The notes: generated by a model not told the origin, from the sequence alone. Shown: positions 47,670 to 58,684, counted from the first letter of the stretch. The stretch: 64,000 nucleotides of DNA from Rubrivivax sp. (GCA_030681795.1 JAUXRG010000048.1:154473-218472), one strand, 5' to 3'. A program made the numbers and translations.

Positions 47670-48727
47670 GGGGCTTTGGGCGCCGCACTCGGTTTGAAGA
47701 GCAGCGCCAGGAGTTCGCCGACGAGCGCGGCAGGAAGCTGCAAGTCTAGCGGCACCACCCACAGCCGCGTGGCGCCGAGTTGTTCGGGCCTGAGCTTGAC
47801 GGCGTCCTTCTCGGTCGTGATGACGTCCGGCGTGCCGGCCGGCCAGGGCAGGGTGCGGTAGTCGTGGTGGTCGGCCAGCGGCAGGCGGGTGAGGGTCAGG
47901 CCGGCGGCTTCGAGCATGGCAAAGAACTTCTCCGGCGCGGCCATGCCGGCCGCGGCCAGCAGCCGCCGGCCACGCAACTCGGCCAGTGGCAATGCGGCGG
48001 CGGCATTGCCGTCGCGCCAGGCGGCCAGCGGCCACGCCGTGGCGATCGTGGGCCGCGCCAGCACGCCGGGCAGTGGCGTGCTCGCATGGCCTGCGGTGTA
48101 GAGCACGCGCATGCGGTCGGGCAGGCGCAATGGCAGGGGCTCGCGCAACGGGCCGGCCGGCAGCAGCAGGCCGTTGCCGGCACCCCGCTCGTCGAAAACC
48201 ACCAGCTCGGCGGCGCGGGCCAGGGCGTGGTGCTGCAGACCGTCGTCGGCCACCAGTACGTCGACTTGCGGGTGGTGGGCGCACAGGGCTTGTGCGGCCG
48301 CAACGCGGTCTCGGCCCACCCAGACCGGCGCGTCCGTGCGGCGCGCAATCAGCACGGGTTCATCGCCCGCGCTGGTGGAGTCGGTTTTGGGGCCCACGGC
48401 GCAGGCAGTTTCTTCGCGCCGCCCGTATCCGCGCGAGATGACTCCAGGCCGGCGGCCGGCCCTTTGCAGCGCCTCAACGATGGCGATGACGGTCGGCGTC
48501 TTGCCCGCTCCACCGACGACAAAATTGCCCACCACCAGCACGGGCACCGGCGCGCACTGTGCGGGCGCGGCATGGGTGCGCTGGTAGGTGGCCAGGGCGC
48601 CGTAGATCCACGCCACCGGGCGCAAGATGTGCGACAGGCCGCTGGGGCGGGCCCGCCACCAATGCCGCATCAGCCAGGCCTCGAAGCGGGCGGCCCAGCT
48701 CGGCGCGTGCGCCGTGGCCACCGTCAA
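47666..48727 (-). CDS. lpxK: Tetraacyldisaccharide 4'-kinase
   Basis: A 353-residue inner-membrane-associated kinase that phosphorylates the lipid A disaccharide at the 4' position. The N-terminal membrane-contact helix (residues 15-50) is followed by a Walker A motif [11 protein letters not shown] (67-77), then [25 protein letters not shown] and [20 protein letters not shown]. The sequence ends with [12 protein letters not shown] near residue 312. It overlaps exbD by 4 bp upstream and the Trm112-like gene by 4 bp downstream. Confidence 0.96.
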   Translation of the reverse strand: MTVATAHAPSWAARFEAWLMRHWWRARPSGLSHILRPVAWIYGALATYQRTHAAPAQCAPVPVLVVGNFVVGGAGKTPTVIAIVEALQRAGRRPGVISRGYGRREETACAVGPKTDSTSAGDEPVLIARRTDAPVWVGRDRVAAAQALCAHHPQVDVLVADDGLQHHALARAAELVVFDERGAGNGLLLPAGPLREPLPLRLPDRMRVLYTAGHASTPLPGVLARPTIATAWPLAAWRDGNAAAALPLAELRGRRLLAAAGMAAPEKFFAMLEAAGLTLTRLPLADHHDYRTLPWPAGTPDVITTEKDAVKLRPEQLGATRLWVVPLDLQLPAALVGELLALLFKPSAAPKAP

Positions 48728-49149
48728 CGCGCCGCGCCGCCGGCGGTCTGGGCGGCGAAGGTCAGCCGCATCAAGCCCGCGCGCCGCGCGGCGTCGAGGA
48801 CGTTGACCACCGCCTGGTGCGCTGCCATGGCGTCAGCCGAGATGATGACGACGGTATCGGCGCGTCCGCTCGCCGCGGCGCTCAGCTCGGCAGCCAGCAG
48901 CTCGACGCTGCGACCGTCCACCGCCTTGCGGTTGACCGAGTAGCGGCCGTCGGCAGCCACCGCCACGATCACCTCGCCGGGCCGCTCGCGCAGCTTCTCT
49001 GCGTCCGCTGCCGGCAGGTTGATCTGGAGCTCGGTGAAGCGCGAATAGGTCGTGCTGAGCATGAGGAAGATCAGCACCACCAGCAGCACGTCGATGAACG
49101 GAATCAGGTTGATGTCCGGCTCTTCGATGCGGCGGCGGCTGAACTTCAT
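48724..49149 (-). CDS. exbD: ExbD/TolR-family biopolymer transport protein
   Basis: A 141-residue protein with a short cytoplasmic N-terminus (RRRIEEPDINLIPFIDVLLV, whose aspartate in the helix is the proton-path residue), one membrane helix at about 17-38 and a periplasmic domain. With the ExbB-like protein it energises TonB; the window also holds two TonB-dependent receptors. The 16-bp spacing after exbB and the 4-bp overlap with lpxK show one operon. Confidence 0.92.
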   Translation of the reverse strand: MKFSRRRIEEPDINLIPFIDVLLVVLIFLMLSTTYSRFTELQINLPAADAEKLRERPGEVIVAVAADGRYSVNRKAVDGRSVELLAAELSAAASGRADTVVIISADAMAAHQAVVNVLDAARRAGLMRLTFAAQTAGGAAR

Positions 49150-49165
49150 CGGCGGGTGGCCTGCG

Positions 49166-49798
49166 TCAAGCGTTCGCCCGGACCACGAAGCGCATCAGGT
49201 GCGGCAACATGCGTTCGGCGGCCAGCTCCATCGTGAGCTGGTACTCGTCGACGCGGCCGCGGAAGTAGCGGTACAGCATCAGCGAAGGGATAGCGATCAT
49301 CAACCCGAAGGCGGTGTTGTAGAGCGCCACGGAAATGCCGTGGGCCAGTTGCTGCGGGTTGCCGCCGCCGGTGGGTGCCTGCGAGCCGAAGATCTCGATC
49401 ATCCCGACCACGGTGCCGAACAGGCCGAGCAGGGGCGCAGCGGCCGCGATGGTGCCCAGGGTGTTGAGGTAGCGCTCCAGGCCGTGCACGGCGATGCGGC
49501 CGGCGCTCTCGAAGGACTGCCGCAAGGCCACCTCGGTGATGCGAGGCTCGGCAATCACGCTGCGCAGGCCGGCGGCCAGCACGGCGCCGAGCACCGAGTT
49601 GTCGGCCAGCTTGTTCACGACCTCCGCCGCCGGCAAGCTGCCGCGTGTCACGCCCATCACTTCGTCCACCAGCGTGGGTGGCGCCACCCGTGGCGTGCGC
49701 AGGTGGAATAGCCGCTCTATGGCAAGAGCCAGCGCCACCACGGAGCACAGTATCAGTGGCCAGATCGGCCAGCCGGCCGCTTGTATGATGGAAAGCAA
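49166..49798 (-). CDS. exbB: ExbB/MotA/TolQ-family proton channel protein
   Basis: A 210-residue inner-membrane channel subunit working with ExbD and TonB. Membrane helices are WPIWPLILCSVVALALAIE near the start, then TLGTIAAAAPLLGLFGTVVG and ISVALYNTAFGLMIAIPSLM, the last two carrying the conserved proton-channel wording. Homologues usually start MLSIIQAAGWPIWPL, which fits the TTG at 49798. ATG at 49828 and TTG at 49840 are alternative in-frame starts adding 10-14 residues. No Fur-like box is evident upstream. Confidence 0.92.
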   Translation of the reverse strand: MLSIIQAAGWPIWPLILCSVVALALAIERLFHLRTPRVAPPTLVDEVMGVTRGSLPAAEVVNKLADNSVLGAVLAAGLRSVIAEPRITEVALRQSFESAGRIAVHGLERYLNTLGTIAAAAPLLGLFGTVVGMIEIFGSQAPTGGGNPQQLAHGISVALYNTAFGLMIAIPSLMLYRYFRGRVDEYQLTMELAAERMLPHLMRFVVRANA

Positions 49799-49910
49799 GG
49801 GTTTCTCGTGCCGCGTGAATGGCGGCATGGGTGCCGTCAACGCGCGGCATTATGGCCGATGGCGTTCGCGGCTTGACCACGGCAAAGCCAGCTTCGAAAC
49901 CGCCGGCCAC

Positions 49911-49946
49911 GCTGTCCACCGAAGTTGTGGACAACTATGTGGAAAA
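49911..49946. other. DnaA-box-like words in the exbB/xseA intergenic region
   Basis: TTGTGGACAA (49925-49934) and TGTGGAAAA (49938-49946) each differ by one base from the TGTGGATAA form of the DnaA box. A reverse-orientation GTCCACC lies just before (49914-49920). The 293-bp region between the divergent exbB and xseA starts holds no other feature I can name. Confidence 0.3.
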
Positions 49947-50091
49947 CCGCCAGGACAAGCGGTGAAACTGCAATCAATTGGCGGTCGTCCTGCCCGTGCT
50001 CAAAATTTCGGCACAAAGTTTGTCATAGAAATCAATGGGTTACACGGATATGACCAGTCCATGACAGTCAAGAGGCGGTGCTCGGCCTGGA

Positions 50092-51444
50092 TTGACGCGG
50101 CTGTGGAGTTCCGAAGCCGCGCCGGGCCTGGGTTTTCGCGTGGCTGAGCCCCAGGAAGGGCCGCCCGCGCGCATCTCCTGGGGTGTGGCGGCGCTGTTGG
50201 TGGCTTGTAGCGACGCGCTGGCCGCGCGGCTAGGCGCCGTGGTGGTTCGCGGGGAGCTTTCCGGGTTCGCGCGCGCTCCCAGCGGGCATTGCTACTTTTC
50301 GCTGAAGGATTCCGGGGGCGCAAACGCATTGCTGCGTTGCGCGATGTTCCGCCGCGCCACGGCGCTGGTGGATTTCGCGCCCGCAGACGGCCAGCAGGTC
50401 GAGGTGCGCGGCCGCCTGGGCATCTACGACGCCCGGGGTGAACTGCAGATGGTCGTGGAGTCGTTGCAGCGCCTGGGCGCTGGCACGCTGTACGAGGAAT
50501 TCCTGCGCCGCCGTGCAAGGATGCAGGCCCAAGGCCTCTTCGACGCGGCGCGCAAGCGGCCGCTGCCCACGTTCCCTGCGGCCCTGGGCGTCGTGACCTC
50601 GCTGGGCGCTGCAGCGCTGCATGATGTGCTGACCACCTTGCGCCGACGCGCGCCGCAGGTTCGGGTGGTGGTCTACCCGAGCCTGGTGCAGGGGGCCGAG
50701 GCGCCGGCGGCGCTGGTCGCGGCGCTGCAGCTGGCAGGCGCTCGCCGCGAGGTGGACGCGCTGCTGCTGGTGAGGGGGGGCGGCTCGCTGGAAGACCTGT
50801 GGGCCTTCAACGACGAACGCGTCGTTCAGGCCGTGGTGGCCAGCCCCTTGCCGGTGCTGTGCGGGGTAGGGCATGAGACCGACGTGACGCTATGCGACCT
50901 GGCCGCCGACCTGAGGGCACCGACACCCACGGCGGCGGCCGAGCTCGCCGCCCCGGCGCGCGACGAGGCCTTGCACGCACTTCAGGCGCGCCAGGCCGGT
51001 CTTCAGCGAGCGGCCACGCGCAGCCTGCAAGCCGCCACCCAACGGCTGGATACGGTGGCCCTGCGCCTGGGCCAGCCGGCTCGCTCCGTGCTTGGCCAGC
51101 AGCAGCGCCTTGACGAAGCCGCGCGTCGGATGCTGCGTGCGCTGGGTCAGCAGTGCGCCCGACTGGCGGGAGAGCCACCGCGCCTGGCAGCGCGCCTGCA
51201 GCGCGCCATGGCCGTGCAACGCCAGACACAGCATCTGCGCCTGGGCGGCGCCGAGCGGCAGTTGCTTGCCCATGATCCGCACCGGGTGCTGCAGCGCGGC
51301 TACGCCTGGGTCGAAGCGGGCGACGGCAGGCCCATCGTTTCAGCGCTCTCGCTGCGGCCCGGCCAGGCCGTGCGAGCCGTATGGGCCGACGGCCGCGCGC
51401 GCGCCGAGATCCTCGACGTGGAGCCCCTGCCACCGACAGCCTGA
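50092..51444 (+). CDS. xseA: Exodeoxyribonuclease VII large subunit
   Basis: A 450-residue catalytic subunit of the single-strand nuclease ExoVII. The N-terminal OB-fold (about 30-130) contains VVVRGELSGFARAPSGHCYF and GQQVEVRGRLGIY. The nuclease domain has FPAALGVVTSLGAAALHDVL, LLLVRGGGSLEDLWAFNDE and GVGHETDVTLCDLAADLRAPT. A helical region and the C-terminal LLAHDPHRVLQRGYAWV follow. The TTG start at 50092 has weak support; GTG at 50140 is an alternative. The partner xseB is not in the window. Confidence 0.94.
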   Translation: MTRLWSSEAAPGLGFRVAEPQEGPPARISWGVAALLVACSDALAARLGAVVVRGELSGFARAPSGHCYFSLKDSGGANALLRCAMFRRATALVDFAPADGQQVEVRGRLGIYDARGELQMVVESLQRLGAGTLYEEFLRRRARMQAQGLFDAARKRPLPTFPAALGVVTSLGAAALHDVLTTLRRRAPQVRVVVYPSLVQGAEAPAALVAALQLAGARREVDALLLVRGGGSLEDLWAFNDERVVQAVVASPLPVLCGVGHETDVTLCDLAADLRAPTPTAAAELAAPARDEALHALQARQAGLQRAATRSLQAATQRLDTVALRLGQPARSVLGQQQRLDEAARRMLRALGQQCARLAGEPPRLAARLQRAMAVQRQTQHLRLGGAERQLLAHDPHRVLQRGYAWVEAGDGRPIVSALSLRPGQAVRAVWADGRARAEILDVEPLPPTA

Positions 51445-51505
51445 GACCGGCTGCCTACAATGCGGGCTGACCCGGTTTCCCTCAGTCTCTACAAGGATTC
51501 GCACC

Positions 51506-52090
51506 ATGGAACACACCCTTCCTGCACTGCCGTTCGCCATCGACGCACTGGCGCCGCACTACAGCCGCGAGACGCTGGAGTTTCACCACGGCAAGCACCA
51601 CAACGCTTACGTCGTCAACCTGAACAACCTCCAGAAGGGCACCGAGTTCGAAGCGCTCGCGCTCGAGGACATCATTCGAAAGGCGTCCCCGGGGGGCATC
51701 TATAACAACGCCGCCCAGGTCTGGAACCACACCTTCTTCTGGAACTGCATGAAGCCCGCTGGCGGTGGCGAGCCCGGTGGCGCGCTGGGTGCGGCCATCC
51801 AGGCCAAGTGGGGTTCGTATGCGGCGTTCCGCGAGGCCTTCGTCAAGTCGGCCGTCGGCAATTTCGGCTCTGGCTGGACCTGGCTGGTGAAAAAAGCCGA
51901 TGGCAGCGTCGACATCGTCAATACCGGCGCGGCGGGCACGCCGCTGACGACAGCCGACAAGGCGTTGCTGACGGTGGACGTGTGGGAACACGCCTACTAC
52001 ATCGACTACCGCAACCTGCGCCAGAAGTTCGTCGAGACCTTCCTCGACAAGCTGGTGAACTGGGGTTTTGCCGAGGCCAATTTCGCCTGA
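51506..52090 (+). CDS. sodB: Superoxide dismutase (Fe type)
   Basis: A 194-residue cytoplasmic superoxide dismutase. Metal ligands are in HHGKHHNAYV (near residue 27), NHTFFWNCM (near 75) and the DVWEHAYYID signature (near 158). Fe-type hallmarks are AAQVWNHTFFWN and GSGWTWLV. Start ATG at 51506, preceded by AAGGA. The gene lies 61 bp after xseA, the same neighbour order as in many Burkholderiales; a separate promoter is possible but none is clear. Confidence 0.97.
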   Translation: MEHTLPALPFAIDALAPHYSRETLEFHHGKHHNAYVVNLNNLQKGTEFEALALEDIIRKASPGGIYNNAAQVWNHTFFWNCMKPAGGGEPGGALGAAIQAKWGSYAAFREAFVKSAVGNFGSGWTWLVKKADGSVDIVNTGAAGTPLTTADKALLTVDVWEHAYYIDYRNLRQKFVETFLDKLVNWGFAEANFA

Positions 52091-52141
52091 AGCGGCTGCT
52101 CTGCAGGGTGGGCTCAAGGCCTGCCCTCGAACCTGAGCTGA

Positions 52142-52606
52142 CTACTTGCCGAAGGGCCCGCCGCGCAGGCGCTGGCCCGCCTTGATGCCCCGCTTGGCGA
52201 ACCAGCCCAGGTTCATCTCCAGTGCATAGCGCACGGGCTTGGCCGAGCAGTGCGAGTCGTCGCTGCGCGGGGCCATGTCTTCCAGGTTCACGATCGTGCC
52301 GTCGTCGGCCAGGAAGGCGATCGTCAGGGGCAGCAGGGTGTTGCGCATCCAGAAGCAGCGCACGCCACTGTCGTCATTGACGAAAAGCATCCCTTCGCTG
52401 GCGCCCATCTTGGTGCGGAACATCATGCCGGTGGCCTGTTGGGCGGGCGTGACGGCGAGTTCGGCCTGGATCACGTGCATGCCGGCAGTCAGCGGCACGA
52501 CATCGAGTCGTGGTTGCGGACCGCTCTGGGCCGCGGCTGACGCGGTCAATGCAGTCAGCAGCAGGGCCAGAGGCAGCGACGCGGTCGACGATCGGAGGAA
52601 ACTCAT
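52142..52606 (-). CDS. DUF192 exported protein
   Basis: A 154-residue protein with a signal peptide (residues 1-26, ASAAA-QSG) and a DUF192 domain. The family's segments are ELAVTPAQQATGMMFRTKM, MLFVNDDSGVRCFWMRNTLLPLTIAF and YALEMNLGWFAKRGIKAGQRL. It is periplasmic or secreted and of unknown function. Start ATG at 52606 with GAGGAA upstream. It is convergent with sodB, 51 bp apart, and divergent from ccoI across 53 bp. Confidence 0.92.
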   Translation of the reverse strand: MSFLRSSTASLPLALLLTALTASAAAQSGPQPRLDVVPLTAGMHVIQAELAVTPAQQATGMMFRTKMGASEGMLFVNDDSGVRCFWMRNTLLPLTIAFLADDGTIVNLEDMAPRSDDSHCSAKPVRYALEMNLGWFAKRGIKAGQRLRGGPFGK

Positions 52607-52659
52607 ATGGGCGGATCGGCAGGCTGGAACTACATTATCGTGACCCGAGACGGCCCTCC

Positions 52660-54927
52660 ATGACGGCAGCCACCGCAGCTCCCCACACACCGCACGACAC
52701 GCCTCTGGACGTGGTCGACGACCCGATCGAACAAGGTCGTTTCACCCGCTGGGTGGCCGGGCCCGACGGCGAACGGCTCGCGGAATCATCGCTGCAGCTC
52801 GCGGGCATGTACTGTGCCGCGTGTTCCGGGCTGATCGAGCAGGCGCTGCTGGGCGTGAAGGGGGTGCGCAGCGCCAGCGTGAGCGCTGCAGCCGAGCGCG
52901 CCACGATCTGCTGGGATCCTGCCTCGACACAACCTTCCACGCTGATTGCCGCGGTGCGCGCGGCCGGCTACGACGCGGTGCCGGATGCCGCCGCGCCCGC
53001 ACGAGCCCTGCGCCGCCATGAACATCGGCAGGCGCTGTGGCGTCTCTTCGTGGCCAGTTTTTGCGCCATGCAGGTGATGATGTTCGCCACGCCCAGCTAT
53101 GTGGCGGGGCCGGGCGACCTCGCCCCTGACCTGCGGCAGTTGCTGAACTGGGGCAGTTGGCTATTGGCGCTGCCGGTGCTGCTGTTTTCGGCGGGCCCCT
53201 TCTTCAAGGGCGCCTGGCATGCCGTGCGCCGCAGGCGCCTGGGCATGGATGTGCCCGTGGCGCTGGGTGTGGCGATCACCTTCGTGGCCAGCACAGGCGC
53301 CACCTTCGACCCCTCCGGCCCGTTCGGTCAGGACGTGTACTTCGATTCGCTGACCATGTTCGTCAGCTTCCTGCTCGGCTCGCGCTACCTCGAGTTGCGG
53401 GCCAGGCACCGCGCCGCCGAGGCGCTGGAGCGCACGCTCGCCTGCCTGCCCGAGACCGCATGGCGCGTGGCCAGTGATGGCAGCACCGAGGCGGTTAGCG
53501 TTCACCGCCTGCGCCCCGGGGACCTGCTGCGCGTGCCTGTGGGCCAGGCCTTTGCGGCCGATGGCGTGATCGAGCAGGGCGACACTCGCGCCGACGAGGC
53601 CTTGCTCAGCGGGGAATCGGCCCCGGTCGCAAAGGCCTGCGGCGCTCCCGTCGTGGCCGGCAGCATGAATCTGGGTAGCCCCGTGCTGGTGCGCGTGCTG
53701 CGTGTCGGTGCCGACACGCGGGTGGAGGCCATCGTCTCGATGATGCGCAGCGCATCGACCCAGCGGCCACAGGCCGTGCGCCTGGCCGATCGTTGGGCCG
53801 GACCCTTCCTGTGGACCGTGCTCGTGCTGGCCGCGGGCGCCGCCGCCGTGTGGAGCCTGATCGACCCATCGCGTGCCGTGTGGGTGGCGGTGTCGGTCCT
53901 CATCGTCACCTGTCCTTGCGCCTTGTCGCTGGCCGCGCCGGCCACCCTGGTCGCTGCCGCGCGCGGGCTAGCCCGACGCGGTGTGCTGCTGCAGAGGCTG
54001 GAAGCGCTGGAGGTCCTGGCCGGCGTGCAGCAGGTGTTCTTCGACAAGACCGGCACGCTGACCCACGACCGGCTGATCTGCAGCGGGGTGCACCTGACGA
54101 GTGCCGGGCAGGGGTTCTTCAGCGACAGCGATGGGGCGCTGGCCACGGCGGCCGGATTGGCTGCCTGGTCGACGCACCCGCTGTCGCGGGCTCTCGTCGA
54201 AGCAGGCACCCGGGTGGCGGCAAGCCGCGGGTGGTCGTCCGTGGCAGAGCAGCCCGGCCAGGGCTTGAGTGGTTGCGACGCGCAAGGCCGTTCCTGGAAG
54301 CTGGGAACGCTGGCGTGGGTCGATGCCGGCGCCACGGCCACCGAAGGCGCACAAGTGTGGCTGGGCCGCGAAGGTCGGGCGATGGCGCACTTCGAGTTCG
54401 AAGAGATGTTGCGCGACGATGCCGCGGCGGCAGTGAAGGCCTTGCGTGATGAAGGGCTGCGCGTCACGCTCCTCACCGGCGACAGACCCGAGCGAGCGCA
54501 GGCCTTCGCCGCGCGCATCGGCTTTGATGAAGTGCTCGCTGGTGCCACGCCGGAGGCCAAGCTGGCAGCAGTGGCCGAGGCACAGGCGGCCGGCCGGCGC
54601 GTGGCGATGGTGGGCGACGGCATCAATGACGCGCCGGTGCTCATGCGCGCCGACGTGTCCCTGGCCATGGGGCAGGGGGCGTTGGTCTCTCGCAGTGGCG
54701 CGGACGCCGTGATCACCTCGAATCGCCTGGGGGACCTGGCCGCGGCTCGACGTTCGGCGCTGCGTACCGTGCGCATCGTGCGCCAGAACCTGATCTGGGC
54801 GGCGGCCTACAACATCGTGGCCATTCCTCTTGCCTTGGCGGGGTGGTTGCCACCCTGGGCCGCCGGGCTGGGCATGGCCACCAGTTCGCTGTTCGTGGTG
54901 CTCAACGCACTGCGCGCCGCCGACTGA
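52660..54927 (+). CDS. ccoI: Copper-exporting P1B-type ATPase for cbb3 oxidase assembly
   Basis: A 755-residue P-type ATPase that supplies copper for CcoN. The N-terminal metal-binding domain has GMYCAACSG with C52 and C55. The membrane motif is TCPCALS (CPC 418-420), the phosphorylated aspartate is D462 in DKTGTLT, and the hinge is VGDGINDAPVL. Eight helices are expected. The gene is directly followed by ccoS and ccoNOQP, so the Cu pump precedes the oxidase genes. No FNR-type box is seen in the 53 bp upstream. Confidence 0.94.
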   Translation: MTAATAAPHTPHDTPLDVVDDPIEQGRFTRWVAGPDGERLAESSLQLAGMYCAACSGLIEQALLGVKGVRSASVSAAAERATICWDPASTQPSTLIAAVRAAGYDAVPDAAAPARALRRHEHRQALWRLFVASFCAMQVMMFATPSYVAGPGDLAPDLRQLLNWGSWLLALPVLLFSAGPFFKGAWHAVRRRRLGMDVPVALGVAITFVASTGATFDPSGPFGQDVYFDSLTMFVSFLLGSRYLELRARHRAAEALERTLACLPETAWRVASDGSTEAVSVHRLRPGDLLRVPVGQAFAADGVIEQGDTRADEALLSGESAPVAKACGAPVVAGSMNLGSPVLVRVLRVGADTRVEAIVSMMRSASTQRPQAVRLADRWAGPFLWTVLVLAAGAAAVWSLIDPSRAVWVAVSVLIVTCPCALSLAAPATLVAAARGLARRGVLLQRLEALEVLAGVQQVFFDKTGTLTHDRLICSGVHLTSAGQGFFSDSDGALATAAGLAAWSTHPLSRALVEAGTRVAASRGWSSVAEQPGQGLSGCDAQGRSWKLGTLAWVDAGATATEGAQVWLGREGRAMAHFEFEEMLRDDAAAAVKALRDEGLRVTLLTGDRPERAQAFAARIGFDEVLAGATPEAKLAAVAEAQAAGRRVAMVGDGINDAPVLMRADVSLAMGQGALVSRSGADAVITSNRLGDLAAARRSALRTVRIVRQNLIWAAAYNIVAIPLALAGWLPPWAAGLGMATSSLFVVLNALRAAD

Positions 54928-54944
54928 ACGCAAAGGATCGTTGA

Positions 54945-55171
54945 ATGGAAAGCATGTACCTGCTCGTTCCGCTTTCGGCCGCACTGGTGCTGCTGATTTT
55001 GGGAGTGTTTGCCTGGGCGTTGCATCGGGGCCAATTCGATGACCTGGAGTCCGAGGGGCAGCGCATCCTCGTAAACCATGATGAAAAAACTCATCTCGAA
55101 CATGGTTTAGCAGCCTCCGTTCGCCAAGAATCCACGCGTCGGTCCGATTCATCGAAAGAGGAGATTTGTCC

Positions 55172-55175
<4 letters not shown>
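54945..55175 (+). CDS. ccoS: cbb3 oxidase assembly protein CcoS
   Basis: A 76-residue single-helix protein: [20 protein letters not shown], then the conserved [19 protein letters not shown] with the family's QFDDLE..G..IL signature. It is needed for cofactor insertion into cbb3 oxidase. The C-terminal tail of about 30 residues is longer than usual. The gene overlaps the ccoN start by 4 bp. Confidence 0.93.
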
Positions 55176-56629
<1,454 letters not shown>

Positions 56630-56655
56630 GCCGGCCCAAAAAGGAGAACACCCAC

Positions 56656-57276
56656 ATGGCAACCGCGCATCCTCCACGTGGTCACGAGAAGATCGAGACC
56701 AACAACTTCCTCATGATCGTGCTCATCCTGCTGGCCGTGGCGGTGGGTGGGCTGGTCGAGATCGTGCCGCTGTTCTTCCAGCGCTCGACGACGCAGCCCG
56801 CGCCCGGGGTCAAGCCCTATGCCCCGCTGCAACTGGCGGGCCGCGACATCTATATCCGCGAGGGCTGCAACAACTGCCACTCGCAGATGGTGCGCCCGTT
56901 CCGGGCCGAGGCGCTGCGCTACGGAGCGTTCTCGACCGCAGGCGAGTTCGTCTATGACCACCCCTTCCTCTGGGGAAGCAAGCGCACCGGTCCCGACCTG
57001 CACCGCGTAGGCGGCAAGTACAGCGACGAGTGGCACCGCGTGCACCTGAACAACCCGCGCGACCTGGTGCCCGAATCCAACATGCCGGCCTATCCCTGGC
57101 TTCTCACTGGCAAGGTCGATCCCCTGGACATGGCACCGCGCATGAAGGCGCTGCGCATCGTGGGCGTTCCGTACACCGACGCCGAGATCGCCAAGGCCGC
57201 CGAGGACGTGAAGGGCGCGAGCGAGATGGATGCCCTGGTGGCCTACCTGCAGGTGCTGGGCACCGCAGGCAAGTAG
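56656..57276 (+). CDS. ccoO: cbb3-type cytochrome c oxidase subunit II (monoheme)
   Basis: A 206-residue membrane-anchored c-type cytochrome. One helix ([20 protein letters not shown], 19-38) precedes the heme site CNNCH (C71, C74, H75); the distal methionine lies in [11 protein letters not shown]. It transfers electrons from CcoP to CcoN. AAGGAG lies upstream of the ATG at 56656. Confidence 0.97.
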   Translation: MATAHPPRGHEKIETNNFLMIVLILLAVAVGGLVEIVPLFFQRSTTQPAPGVKPYAPLQLAGRDIYIREGCNNCHSQMVRPFRAEALRYGAFSTAGEFVYDHPFLWGSKRTGPDLHRVGGKYSDEWHRVHLNNPRDLVPESNMPAYPWLLTGKVDPLDMAPRMKALRIVGVPYTDAEIAKAAEDVKGASEMDALVAYLQVLGTAGK

Positions 57277-57287
57277 GAGAAGCGCGC

Positions 57288-57458
57288 ATGGATGTCAACG
57301 ACCTGCGGGTGGCCGTCACGGTGTTCAGCTTTGTGCTGTTTTTGGGTCTGGTGGCTGACACCTGGAACCGGCGGCGCAAGCACGAACACGACGAAGCGGC
57401 CAATCTGCCCTTTTCCGGCGAACAAGATGTGAACGAACCCCGAGGAGAGAAGTCGTGA
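57288..57458 (+). CDS. ccoQ: cbb3-type oxidase small subunit
   Basis: A 56-residue single-helix subunit (VTVFSFVLFLGLVADTW) ending in a charged tail RRRKHEHDEAANLPF, the normal CcoQ layout. It stabilises the complex. It overlaps ccoP by 4 bp (GTGA). Confidence 0.93.
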   Translation: MDVNDLRVAVTVFSFVLFLGLVADTWNRRRKHEHDEAANLPFSGEQDVNEPRGEKS

Positions 57459-58369
57459 GTGATTTCGTCAACAGCGGCTGGGACTGGTATGTAGTGCTGA
57501 TCACGGTCGTGAGCCTTCTGGCCTGCTTGATCTTGCTCATCTTCGCGAGCCGTCGCACGGTAATGTCCAATGACAACTCCACAGGGCACGTGTGGGACGA
57601 GAACCTGCGTGAACTGAACAACCCGCTGCCACGCTGGTGGGCGTGGTTGTATGTTCTGACCGTGGTGTTTGCCGCTCTGTACCTGGCCCTGTACCCCGGG
57701 CTGGGCACCAACGCGGGCACGCTCAAGTGGACCAGCGTGGGTCAGTACGAGGTCGAGCAGGAAAAGGCCCGCTTGGCGATGGCCCCCGTGTATGCGAAGT
57801 ACACCACCATGACCGCAGACCAGCTGGGCGCCAATGAACAGGCCATGGGCATCGGCAATCGCCTGTTCCTGAACAACTGCTCGCAGTGCCATGGTTCGGA
57901 CGGGCGCGGCAGCAAGGGATTCCCCAACCTGGCGGACAAGGACTGGCTGGGGGGCGACACGATGGACTACGTGAAGACGGTGATCAAGGACGGACGCACG
58001 GGCAACATGCCGCCGATGGCGGCCGCCGTGGGCGCCCCCGAGGATGTGAAGAACGTGGCGCAATACGTACTCAGCCTGTCGGGCAGTCCCCACAACGCGG
58101 CGGCGGCCCAAATGGGCAAGGCTAAATTTGCGGTCTGTGCGGCTTGCCATGGCCCGGAGGGCAAGGGCATGTATGCGGTCGGGGCCCCCAACTTGACGGA
58201 CAAGATCTGGCTCCACGGCTGGGGTGAAAAGACCATCATCGACCAGGTCAACAACGGCAAGACGAATGTCATGCCTGCGCAGGGTCGGCTACTCACCCCG
58301 GAGCAGATTCATGTGCTCGGAGCCTATGTGTTGAACCTGTCGAAGGGCACCATGGTGGCCGGCAAATGA
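57455..58369 (+). CDS. ccoP: cbb3-type cytochrome c oxidase diheme subunit III
   Basis: A 304-residue protein with two membrane helices (WYVVLITVVSLLACLILLIF and LYVLTVVFAALYLALYPG) and two c-heme domains: C142SQCH146 and C228AACH232. The axial methionines lie in GNMPPM and TNVMPAQG. The segment WDENLRELNNPLPRWW at 47-62 is a family hallmark. Start is GTG at 57455. Confidence 0.97.
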   Translation: MSDFVNSGWDWYVVLITVVSLLACLILLIFASRRTVMSNDNSTGHVWDENLRELNNPLPRWWAWLYVLTVVFAALYLALYPGLGTNAGTLKWTSVGQYEVEQEKARLAMAPVYAKYTTMTADQLGANEQAMGIGNRLFLNNCSQCHGSDGRGSKGFPNLADKDWLGGDTMDYVKTVIKDGRTGNMPPMAAAVGAPEDVKNVAQYVLSLSGSPHNAAAAQMGKAKFAVCAACHGPEGKGMYAVGAPNLTDKIWLHGWGEKTIIDQVNNGKTNVMPAQGRLLTPEQIHVLGAYVLNLSKGTMVAGK

Positions 58370-58423
58370 GAGCGGGCCCGGGCTCTTCCGGAGGCGTCGT
58401 ATCGGTTGTTGCAGGAACGCTCG

Positions 58424-58660
58424 ATGCCTGAGTCCAGAGCGGCACCCGCCAATGGCGAGACCAGCTCAGGCCCCTGGTGGCGATTTCCCATCGTTTGGAT
58501 GGTCATCGGCGGGCCCGCCATCGTCGTCGTGGCGAGCTTCGTGACGCTCTCGCTCGCGATCCGGCACCCGGACCCCGTGCTCAAGGCGCCGGTGGCCAAG
58601 AGCAAGGCCGAACTCCCGGCCGTGCAAGGTCGAAACCACGCTGCGACGCCTTTGCGTTGA
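58424..58660 (+). CDS. Short FixH-like membrane protein
   Basis: A 78-residue protein with one helix: PWWRFPIVWMVIGGPAIVVV, then SFVTLSLAIRHPDPVL, then a polar tail. The WxxFPxVWxVxGGPxxVV...A.R.PDPV pattern is the beginning of FixH/CcoH-like proteins of Burkholderiales, but the usual longer periplasmic domain is missing. It follows ccoP by 54 bp where ccoG would be expected. GCAGGAA precedes the ATG at 58424. Its role in oxidase assembly is inference from position. Confidence 0.75.
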   Translation: MPESRAAPANGETSSGPWWRFPIVWMVIGGPAIVVVASFVTLSLAIRHPDPVLKAPVAKSKAELPAVQGRNHAATPLR

Positions 58661-58662
58661 GG

Positions 58663-58684
58663 GCATGGGCGAGCACGCCCATGC
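58663..58684. terminator. Hairpin at the end of the cco operon
   Basis: GCATGGGCG (58663-58671) and CGCCCATGC (58676-58684) form a perfect 9-bp stem with an AGCA loop, just after the FixH-like stop codon and before the convergent fnr gene. There is no T-run. Confidence 0.5.

Noticed and set aside
49911..49946. DnaA-box-like words considered as a replication origin
   Set aside because: Only two imperfect boxes, no AT-rich unwinding region and no dnaA, dnaN or parAB nearby.
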